Shown piece after piece: positions 22,035-28,004 of a stretch of 28,004 nt of DNA. Positions within the stretch are counted from its first letter, which is position 1. Each line of letters starts with the position of its first letter. The DNA is taken from positions 1 to 28,004 of the forward strand of contig JBGPCQ010000020.1 of the NCBI GenBank assembly GCA_041481895.1. Reading direction: 5' to 3'. The position numbers and the translations under genes are program-made. Origin of the DNA: JAMPXD01 sp041481895. GTDB taxonomy: Bacteria > Desulfobacterota > Desulfuromonadia > Geobacterales > Geobacteraceae. A model generated the notes under the pieces. The model was not told where the DNA came from. It saw nothing but the letters and a program-made list of their open reading frames with translations, and made no database searches.

Positions 22035-23033
22035 TTATCCCTCGTAAACAGCCGCCATATCGAGGGCCATGCGCCGCACCTCGTCGCGCAGCCCTGGTGG
22101 CTCCAACACTTTTGCATGTTTGCCGTAGGAAAGAAGCCAGGAGATGATCTCCATCCTCCCCCCCGCTGTGAAAGAAAGCACCACGCTGCCGTCCGTATCT
22201 TCAGAGACGCTCTGGCTGGGATGCCAGAGCCGTCCCCGGATAGTATGGGCAATGGCGGGGGAAAACCTTACCATTACCTGCATAGATTCTTCATCCACGA
22301 TGCCGAAGGCGCTCCGGAGCTGTTCCTCCGGCTTGAACTCCTCCGGCATCTCGAACCGCTCTCGCTCCATCTCCACCCGACCAATCCGCTCCACCGCAAA
22401 AGTGCGGAGCGCCTGCCGGTTATGGGCATACCCCATAAGATAGAGCCCCCCCTTGTAGAAGATCAGGGTGTAAGGATCCACAACGTAATCTGACGGCGCC
22501 CCTTGCCCCTTGGTATCGTACGTTATGTTCACCCGGTACTGATAGAGCAGGGCTTCACGGAGAATGCCGAGGGGCACCGAGACCCGTCCGTAATCCCGGC
22601 TCCCCTGCAAGAGCGGCAGAGATACCCTGGCGATCCGCTCCAGGTGGGCTGCATAGCGGGGCGGCAGGACCGAATTCACTTTCCTGAAAATCGTCTCCAG
22701 GTCATCATGAAAAGGGGTACCGATCAGGGTGTCCAGGCTGGAACGAAGGAAATAGAGGGTCATGAGTTCCTGGAGGGTGAAGTTGATGGGGGGAATATCC
22801 TTGAAACGGGTAAGAAAACGGTAGGCCTTTTTCCCCTCCTGCCATTCCGACACCAGGGGGTAGCCCGCTTCGTGGATGGCGGCGAGGTCCCGATGGATGG
22901 TGCGCCGGTTTACCCCGGTTTCTTCGGCCAGCTCATCGATGGTTATTCCGTGGCGCGCTTCGATGAGCCGGATTACATCGTGTACCCGCCCCGCCTGGGA
23001 ATATTTCTTCGCCGGTCTCCCCTTACCCGCCAT
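22035..23033 (-). CDS. WYL-domain transcriptional regulator (HTH_11 + WYL)
   Basis: A 332-aa DNA-binding regulator. The N-terminal winged helix (ITIDELAEETGVNRRTIHRDLAAIHEAGYPLVSE) is followed by a central WYL domain (VNITYDTKG, YTLIFYKGGLYLMGYAHNRQALRTFAVERIG) and a C-terminal WCX-like extension (VMVRFSPAIAHTIRGRLWHPSQSV). WYL proteins sense small ligands or nucleic acid and often control stress or phage-defence genes. AGGAG lies five bases before the ATG. A palindrome in its upstream region may be an autoregulatory site. Neighbours do not reveal the regulon. Confidence 0.9.
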   Translation of the reverse strand: MAGKGRPAKKYSQAGRVHDVIRLIEARHGITIDELAEETGVNRRTIHRDLAAIHEAGYPLVSEWQEGKKAYRFLTRFKDIPPINFTLQELMTLYFLRSSLDTLIGTPFHDDLETIFRKVNSVLPPRYAAHLERIARVSLPLLQGSRDYGRVSVPLGILREALLYQYRVNITYDTKGQGAPSDYVVDPYTLIFYKGGLYLMGYAHNRQALRTFAVERIGRVEMERERFEMPEEFKPEEQLRSAFGIVDEESMQVMVRFSPAIAHTIRGRLWHPSQSVSEDTDGSVVLSFTAGGRMEIISWLLSYGKHAKVLEPPGLRDEVRRMALDMAAVYEG

Positions 23034-23079
23034 TTATTCTCCTGGTATACCGAATATCTCGCGCGTGATCTGCAGATGC

Positions 23080-23097
23080 AGGTTCTAGTACGAACCT
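23080..23097. promoter_or_regulatory. palindrome AGGTTC-N6-GAACCT upstream of the WYL gene
   Basis: A perfect 6-bp inverted repeat with a 6-bp spacer (TAGTAC), 47 bp before the WYL start. Its place and symmetry suit a dimeric regulator such as the WYL protein itself; this is inference. Confidence 0.4.
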
Positions 23098-23129
23098 ATG
23101 ATACCCTATCACCAACCTGCCTGAAAAGC

Positions 23130-23158
23130 AAAAAAGGCCGGCAATTTCATTGCCGGCC
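23130..23158 (-). terminator. intrinsic terminator after the 59-aa gene
   Basis: GGCCGGCAA (23136-23144) and TTGCCGGCC (23150-23158) form a 9-bp perfect stem with a 5-nt loop; on the minus strand six T residues follow. A second hairpin (CTCTGCCGGA / TCCGGCAGAG, 23184-23218) lies between it and the gene stop. Confidence 0.85.
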
Positions 23159-23248
23159 TCCAACCGTTCATCCCCTCCATGCCCTCTGCCGGAACTTTTC
23201 CCTGACAGTCCGGCAGAGCTCCGGAATACTCCGCCGGGAGTAATGTGC

Positions 23249-23428
23249 CTATCGGCAATCCTCCCGCCAGAGACACTCCTCCTGGCCGCAGTGCTGAGAC
23301 TTTCCGGAATCGAAGCATTCTTCATTTCCTTCCGCCTTCTGGATGCTCCTGATCAGATCACTTTTTTTCATTTTACCCGCTTTGATACCCCTCTGAGTGG
23401 CTATCGTCCGTACCTGTTCAACTTTCAT
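23249..23428 (-). CDS. small SAP/Rho_N-like protein with C-terminal cysteine cluster (59 aa)
   Basis: A short gene with a good ribosome site: GGAGGG lies seven bases before the ATG at 23428. The N-terminal half (MKVEQVRTIATQRGIKAG, then KMKKSDLIRSIQKAEG) has the helix-extended-helix pattern of SAP or Rho N-terminal domains, which bind nucleic acid. The C-terminal half carries four cysteines in ECF, HC, EECLW and EDCR, spaced Cys-x8-Cys-x4-Cys-x5-Cys, suggesting zinc or iron-sulfur binding. It has its own terminator downstream. I recall similar small proteins in Geobacter-type genomes but know no function. Alternative: a chance ORF, which the ribosome site and domain pattern make unlikely. Confidence 0.8.
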   Translation of the reverse strand: MKVEQVRTIATQRGIKAGKMKKSDLIRSIQKAEGNEECFDSGKSQHCGQEECLWREDCR

Positions 23429-23672
23429 GCCTCAACCCTCCGCAATGGTCCTGTTGATGGAAATCAGCCGCTCTAATCGCCATGGGTTTCCGGATCGAAG
23501 ATTGCCATTATCGATTCCGGATTAAAGGGGAGACTTTTCCCCTCCCGGCGTCTTGAAAAAGCTTAACAGATTTTGTCGACTGCGCAACCTCTGGCGTCGT
23601 ATGCTGCTCCTCAATTTCCCGATTCCGCGGCATTGCAGAATAACTTAGCCCGGCCGCTGATTGTGGTTCGGG

Positions 23673-23701
23673 TTGACATACCGGCAAAGTAAAGTCATAA
23701 T
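23673..23701 (+). promoter_or_regulatory. sigma-70 promoter of the REC-PilZ gene
   Basis: TTGACA (23673-23678), a 17-base spacer, and CATAAT (23696-23701). The start would be near 23708, leaving a leader of about 100 nt before the ATG at 23811. Confidence 0.65.
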
Positions 23702-23810
23702 TGTTCCTATGATGTCTCACTGCACGAAGCAGAACGGGAATGTTCCGATGAAGCGGCGTCCTGAGGCCATGCAGAGAACAAACTGTTCGAGCTCGAACCG
23801 GGAGAACTCC

Positions 23811-24527
23811 ATGCACAAAAGAAAAGTGTTGCTTGTCGATGATGTTCAGTTGTTCCTGGAACAGGAAAAGACCTTTTTTAACAGGCATGACTTCGAGTTG
23901 TTATTGGCGCGAAGCGGCAGTGAAGCCATCAGGATAATCAGGGAGGAAAAACCGGAGCTTGTCTTCATGGATCTCTATATGCCTGAAATCGATGGCGACA
24001 GATGTTGCCACATGATAAAATCCGACAAGGAATTGCGTGAGATTCCGATAATAATGGTCACTGCAGGTGTGGACGAAGATGATTTCGAAAGGTGTTGGCA
24101 GGCAGGGTGTGACGACATCATAACCAAACCGATTAACCGCCATTATTTTTTAGCCATAATCAGGAAGTATCTGCCGGTTCCGGAAAGAAAAGCGCCCCGG
24201 TTTATTGCCAGGCTGCGCGTCCATTATGGCCAGGACCGCGAGAAACTCCTTGCCGATTATTCCGTGAACGTCAGCACCGGCGGCCTCTTCATAGAAACCC
24301 TCAATTTGCTTCCCACAGAGACAGAGCTCACTATCGAATTCATCCTGCCCAAGCAGGAAACCACCATTCGTTGTGAAGGGAAAGTGGCCTGGATAAATCA
24401 TCCGGAAATGATGAAAAACCCGGCCCTCCCGGTCGGGATGGGGCTGCAATTCGTCACTATCGCTTTTGACGACATGAATGCCATTCGTGAATTTATAAAA
24501 AAAGAAGCTCTCCTGCCATCCTGGTAG
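23811..24527 (+). CDS. response regulator with REC and PilZ (c-di-GMP-binding) domains
   Basis: A 238-aa two-domain signalling protein. The REC domain (about residues 1-125) has acidic DD in LLVDDVQ, the phospho-acceptor Asp in LVFMDLYMPEIDG, Thr in IIMVTAG and Lys in IITKPIN. The PilZ domain has RFIAR (RxxxR) and NVSTGG (NxSxxG), so both c-di-GMP contact motifs are present; it resembles the TIGR02266 type found in myxobacteria and Geobacter. It would link a histidine kinase to c-di-GMP output such as motility or exopolysaccharide. GGAG lies before the ATG at 23811, which begins right at the REC fold; the longer frame from 23661 is rejected. No kinase is adjacent. Confidence 0.9.
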   Translation: MHKRKVLLVDDVQLFLEQEKTFFNRHDFELLLARSGSEAIRIIREEKPELVFMDLYMPEIDGDRCCHMIKSDKELREIPIIMVTAGVDEDDFERCWQAGCDDIITKPINRHYFLAIIRKYLPVPERKAPRFIARLRVHYGQDREKLLADYSVNVSTGGLFIETLNLLPTETELTIEFILPKQETTIRCEGKVAWINHPEMMKNPALPVGMGLQFVTIAFDDMNAIREFIKKEALLPSW

Positions 24528-24590
24528 AAAAACCAGGGCGTTACACAGAAACATACCCCGGGCATTGCCCGACCGTCGCACATCCGCCAA

Positions 24591-26273
24591 TCAGACCTGA
24601 TAATCCATCCCCGTTCCGAATGCCAGGCAGTATTCCTTGACCAGCCGCGGTTTGTCCCCCCCCTCGATGAAATCCCAGGGAAGGAGCTCGTCCAGCGGGA
24701 TCGTGCGGCAGGCAAGCGGGTCGGCCGCGAAGCCAAGGGTTTTCGCAGCCTTCTTCCAGTTCCCAAGTTCCTCCGTCTTGAGGAGCAATGCCGAGAGCCG
24801 CCGGTCGCCCCGCGACAGGAGAGCCTGCAGACAGGCGTCCCGGGGGCTTTCCATCTGAATGTTGATGTTGGAGAGGCGGCCGACAGTCTCCCGGAGGAGC
24901 TTCCCCTTTCGCTCCAGAGACTTGACCTCCTCCATGCCGCACCACTGGAACGGAGTAAACGGCTTGGGAACGAAAGGGTTGACCGACAGGGTGATTGACC
25001 CGAGCCGGCGAGTTTCCCGCGCAGCAGCGATTACCCGCTCCCTGATCCTTTTCACCAGGCCGATCATCTCCTCCATGTCAGCACCCGTTTCCGTCGGAAG
25101 GCCAATGATGAAATAGAGCTTGAGATTGAGTATACCCTTGCCGATCAGCCGATCACAGGCGGCCAGGATCTGCTCCTCGCTGATCTCCTTCCTGATCAGG
25201 TCTCTAAGCCGCTGTGACCCCCCTTCCGGCGCCAGGGCAACGGTCTTGTGGCCGCTCGCCTTGAGGACCCCGATCATTTCTTCATCAAGGGCATCAATGC
25301 GCAGCGACGAAACCGATATTTTCCCCCCCGTCTTCAGGATATGGCTGCACAATTCGCCGATTCCCCGGTAGTCGGACAGCGCCGCACCCACCAGCCCGAC
25401 CCTGTCGCGCTGCGCCAGCCCCCTGGCGACCTGGGCCTTGATATCCTCGATCCCTCTCTGCCGGTAGGGGAGATAGATGAAGCCCGCGGCACAAAACCGG
25501 CACCCCCGGGGACAGCCGCGGGAGACTTCGACGAGAAACATCTCGGAAAATTCGGCCCCCGGGGAGAGGATCACCGAGGTGGTGGGCGCCAGGTCCAGTT
25601 CCTTTTGCCAGACCCTCTGCACCCGGGCCGGGGCGCCGGCGAGATTGCGGAACGAAACCAGCTGCGCACCCTCATAGGCCGCTTCATAGAGGGAAGGGAC
25701 ATAGATACCCGGCAGGCCGGCAGTCGACCGGAGGATTTCCCGCCGTGCCGTTCCCTTCTGCAGGGATTCCAGGAGCAGAGGGATAATCGGCTCCGCCTCC
25801 CCGACGCAGACGATGTCCAGGAAATCGGCCACCGGTTCCGGATTCAGGAAGAGCGCCGCACCGCCTGCCATGATGAGCGGTTGGGAGCCGCTGCGGTTCG
25901 TAGCCAGGGGAGGGATGCCCGCAAGGGTAAAAATGGCCGGGATGTTGAGGTAATCGCTCTCGAAGGAGACCGAAAAAGCCAGCATGTCGAACTCGGCCAG
26001 CGGCCGCTGCGACTCCAGGGAAAGGAGAGGGGTGCGGGACTTCCGGTATTCCGCGAGGTCCTCCGGGTCGGGAAGAAAGGCGCGCTCGCAGACGACGTCC
26101 GGGTACGCGTTGAGCAGGGCGTAGACCGTCTGGAAACCGAGGTTCCCCATGCCGATCCGATACCGGTTCGGATAGACGAGGCAGACGGTCAGCTTACCTC
26201 CCCAGTTTTTCGGGGTGGCGCCGGTTTCCTCGGCCAGGATGCGCCGGTATTTTTCGATGATTTTCCAGGACAT
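24591..26273 (-). CDS. B12-binding-like radical SAM protein (TIGR03960-like)
   Basis: A 560-aa radical SAM enzyme. The N-terminal region (VCLVYPNRYRIGMGNLGFQTVYALLNAYPDVVCERAFLPD) has the cobalamin-binding-like fold without the usual DxHxxG. The radical SAM core has the cluster motif RGCPRGCRFCAAGF (CxxxCxxC) near residue 255, then the SAM-site strands (KTVALAPEGGSQRLRDLI and LKLYFIIGLPTE). It resembles the TIGR03960 family, which often accompanies a DUF2344 partner, but none is next to it here. The substrate is unknown. No ribosome site is evident before the ATG. It converges with the REC-PilZ gene; a weak CGGGC/GCCCG hairpin lies in the 63-bp gap. Confidence 0.87.
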   Translation of the reverse strand: MSWKIIEKYRRILAEETGATPKNWGGKLTVCLVYPNRYRIGMGNLGFQTVYALLNAYPDVVCERAFLPDPEDLAEYRKSRTPLLSLESQRPLAEFDMLAFSVSFESDYLNIPAIFTLAGIPPLATNRSGSQPLIMAGGAALFLNPEPVADFLDIVCVGEAEPIIPLLLESLQKGTARREILRSTAGLPGIYVPSLYEAAYEGAQLVSFRNLAGAPARVQRVWQKELDLAPTTSVILSPGAEFSEMFLVEVSRGCPRGCRFCAAGFIYLPYRQRGIEDIKAQVARGLAQRDRVGLVGAALSDYRGIGELCSHILKTGGKISVSSLRIDALDEEMIGVLKASGHKTVALAPEGGSQRLRDLIRKEISEEQILAACDRLIGKGILNLKLYFIIGLPTETGADMEEMIGLVKRIRERVIAAARETRRLGSITLSVNPFVPKPFTPFQWCGMEEVKSLERKGKLLRETVGRLSNINIQMESPRDACLQALLSRGDRRLSALLLKTEELGNWKKAAKTLGFAADPLACRTIPLDELLPWDFIEGGDKPRLVKEYCLAFGTGMDYQV

Positions 26274-26307
26274 GGGGAAAAAGTAGCACGAACACGGGGG
26301 GTTTTAA

Positions 26308-26360
26308 AGGGAAAAAGACCCGGCCCCCCGTGGAGGGGGGAAATGGGGAGCCGGGCATTG
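26308..26360 (-). terminator. GC-rich terminator-like hairpin between ftsZ and the radical SAM gene
   Basis: An outer CCCGGC/GCCGGG stem (26319-26324, 26350-26355) encloses CCCCCC/GGGGGG; on the minus strand a TCTTTTT run follows. It could end the ftsZ transcript. A GGCGGCA/TGCCGCC hairpin is nearby (26372-26392). Confidence 0.55.
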
Positions 26361-26426
26361 AAAGCATTGACGGCGGCAGGGGGACTGCCGCCCTGGCTGT
26401 TTTGTTAAAGCCTTAGCCTACGGGGT

Positions 26427-26552
26427 GCGATTTTTTCGTCAGGGCAAGGCTGTCAAGGAATCGCGCGGTGGCGTGGTACCCATCGGGCATAAACAGCGCC
26501 ACGCCGCACAAGGGATTCCGCAGACTTACGCCGCCCTGGCGGAAAAGGCGCG
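26427..26552. repeat. dispersed palindromic intergenic repeat, family 1 copy B
   Basis: The same ordered blocks as copies A and C, but with about 18 extra bases inserted in the hairpin loop, so the arms are GGCGTGG (26470-26476) and CCACGCC (26499-26505). It ends five bases before the ftsZ stop codon. The GCGGAAAA tail block is retained. Confidence 0.8.
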
Positions 26553-26556
26553 CCCC

Positions 26557-27708
26557 CTAGTCGACCGACTTGCGGAGGAATGTCGGGATGTCGTACTGCT
26601 CCTCATCATCCTCCAGCATGAAACTCCGCTGACGGCCCCGGTTTTCGCGCTGCTGCTTCTCCCGCATGAAGGTCGGGATCTCTCGATTGATCTCAGTCTT
26701 GATCAACGGGGCCACATTTTTCATCTCGTGCTTGACCTTCTCGACATCAAAGCGGTCGCCGAAGCCGGTGGCAATTGCCGTCACCTTGATATGTTCGCCG
26801 AGCGTCTCGTCGATAACCAGGCCGATGATTATGTTGGCGTCGTCGTGCACCTTCTCGTGAATGATCCTGCTGGCGTCGTCGAATTCGTCCATGGTCATGC
26901 TGGAGGCACCGGAGATGTTTACCAGTACGCCCTTGGCGCCGGAAATGTCGATATCTTCCAGGAGCGGGCTGGAGATCGCCCGCATCGCGGCCTCGACCCC
27001 CCGGTTTTCGCCGGAGGCTATGCCGATCCCCATCATCGCCATGCCGCGTTCACTCATGATCGATTTCACGTCAGCGAAGTCCACGTTGATCATCCCCGAG
27101 GTGGTGATCAGGTCGGAGATACCCTGTACCGCCTGGCGGAGCACATCGTCGGATGGCTTGAAGGCGTCGAGGATCGACATGGATTTGCCGGCGAGCCCGA
27201 GGAGCCGGTCATTGGGAATGACCACCAGTGAATCCACATGCTTCTTCATCTCCTTGATCCCTTCATCGGCCTTGGCCAGGCGCTGCTTCCCCTCGCGGGT
27301 AAAGGGCTTGGTGACAATGCCGACGGTCAGGGCGCCGATTTCGCGGGCCACATCCGCGATCACCGGCGCCGCACCGGTACCGGTGCCACCCCCCATGCCG
27401 GCGGCAATGAAGACCAGGTCGGCACCCTTGAGCATCTCGGCGATTTTTTCCCGGTCTTCGAGGGCGGCCTCCCGGCCCCGCGTCGGATTGGCACCGGCCC
27501 CCAATCCCTTGGTCAGCTGGGCGCCGAGCTGGATCTTTACCGGCGCATTGGACATGCGCAATGCCTGCACGTCCGTATTGGCCGCGAGGAACTCCACATT
27601 CTGGACATTGCAGGCGATCATGGTATTGACGGCGTTGCCGCCCCCTCCGCCGATCCCGATCACCTTGATCTTCGCACTCTGGTCAATGCTTTCATCAAAT
27701 TCAAACAT
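26557..27708 (-). CDS. ftsZ: cell division protein FtsZ
   Basis: Tubulin-like GTPase of 383 aa that polymerises into the division ring. The nucleotide-binding GGGGGNAVN and tubulin signature GGGTGTGAAP are present, along with the T7-loop region NVDFADVKSIM. The C-terminal peptide DIPTFLRK, which binds FtsA and other partners, is intact. The ATG at 27708 (MFEFDES) has an AAGGGGG site eight bases upstream and is preferred to the longer frame from 27735. It lies after ftsA in the usual order, with a repeat in the 167-bp spacer between them. Confidence 0.97.
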   Translation of the reverse strand: MFEFDESIDQSAKIKVIGIGGGGGNAVNTMIACNVQNVEFLAANTDVQALRMSNAPVKIQLGAQLTKGLGAGANPTRGREAALEDREKIAEMLKGADLVFIAAGMGGGTGTGAAPVIADVAREIGALTVGIVTKPFTREGKQRLAKADEGIKEMKKHVDSLVVIPNDRLLGLAGKSMSILDAFKPSDDVLRQAVQGISDLITTSGMINVDFADVKSIMSERGMAMMGIGIASGENRGVEAAMRAISSPLLEDIDISGAKGVLVNISGASSMTMDEFDDASRIIHEKVHDDANIIIGLVIDETLGEHIKVTAIATGFGDRFDVEKVKHEMKNVAPLIKTEINREIPTFMREKQQRENRGRQRSFMLEDDEEQYDIPTFLRKSVD

Positions 27709-27760
27709 AACAACTTCCCCCTTTCTTGATTTCACCCCAATGTTAATTACTTTCAGAAGC

Positions 27761-27870
27761 GTCGATTTTTCGCGAGGTCAAGGCGATCAAGGGATGACGC
27801 GGAGGCGTAGCAGCGCTACGCCGCACAAGGAATCCCGAAGATCAACGCAGAGATCGCGGAAAAGCAGCGC
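27761..27870. repeat. dispersed palindromic intergenic repeat, family 1 copy C
   Basis: Shares the blocks of copy A. Its central hairpin is GGCGTAGC (27804-27811) / GCTACGCC (27815-27822): relative to copy A one base in each arm changed so that pairing is kept. It lies between ftsA and ftsZ. Confidence 0.85.
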
Positions 27871-27875
27871 TTCTG

Positions 27876-28004
27876 CTAGAAAAATTCACCGAACCATTCT
27901 TTCATTCTCCTACTCACCCTCCTGAACAAGTTCTCATCGGTCTGCGACGTCGGGAATTCGCTGATCCCGACGTTCTTGCTCCCGTAGACCACAAGGCCGA
28001 CGCC
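27876..28004 (-). CDS. ftsA: cell division protein FtsA (partial, C-terminus only)
   Basis: The last 42 codons of an actin-like division protein run off the right edge. The visible part reads GVGLVVYGSKNVGIS and ends RRVSRRMKEWFGEFF. This is the conserved FtsA C-terminal amphipathic membrane-targeting helix, which tethers FtsZ to the membrane. Its place directly upstream of ftsZ on the same strand supports the call. The stop TAG is at 27876-27878. Confidence 0.9.
   Translation of the reverse strand, partial: GVGLVVYGSKNVGISEFPTSQTDENLFRRVSRRMKEWFGEFF

Noticed and set aside
23023..23325. Minus-strand 100-aa ORF over the WYL upstream region
   Set aside because: It runs through the terminator and palindrome and overlaps the better-supported 59-aa gene in another frame.

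Overview
The window looks like a chromosomal segment of a Geobacter-type bacterium (Desulfuromonadia). This rests on an ftsA-ftsZ end of a cell-wall/division cluster, GC-rich genes with good AGGAGG ribosome sites, a PilZ response regulator, DUF362-ferredoxin and ferritin-like redox proteins, and GC-rich palindromic intergenic repeats. Species cannot be fixed from the sequence alone.

Region 1 (1-6673) is clearly more AT-rich than the rest, most strongly below 5.2 kb. It holds seven minus-strand genes packed as one apparent operon. In transcription order they are: a membrane-anchored protein with a probable helical-toroid domain; a small SAM methyltransferase; a four-helix membrane protein with an unrecognised soluble domain; an inositol-monophosphatase-family phosphatase; and a lipoprotein/permease/ATPase ABC importer whose ATPase runs off the left edge. 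This is the best candidate for an undescribed system. Upstream (6674-7291) is a gene-poor boundary with a predicted minus-strand promoter, a 41-codon ORF and a strong intrinsic terminator, all ahead of the operon.

Region 2 (7232-11319): a 17-bp-stem terminator, a LivK-like lipoprotein with its own promoter, a XerC-type recombinase and a DUF362/2x[4Fe-4S] protein. Then comes a compact unit with a consensus sigma-70 promoter, several hairpins, a 24-codon ORF and an intrinsic terminator.

Region 3 (11333-15132): a MacA-MacB type efflux operon (adaptor, ATPase, permease) behind a TetR-like double palindrome, then a small unknown gene.

Region 4 (15187-20407, mostly minus strand): a MaoC hydratase, a ClsB-like phospholipase D, a 66-aa unknown, an Nfu scaffold, an aspartase, and a HAD phosphatase coupled by ATGA overlap to a ferritin-like protein.

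Region 5 (20408-24590): a MidA/NDUFAF7-type methyltransferase with a near-consensus promoter, a WYL regulator, a 59-aa cysteine-rich small protein, and a REC-PilZ response regulator with its own promoter.

Region 6 (24591-28004): a B12-binding-like radical SAM protein, ftsZ, and the 3' end of ftsA.

Several short palindromic repeat families lie between genes. Three copies of one family sit next to xerC and on both sides of ftsZ, and two copies differ by compensatory changes in their central hairpin.
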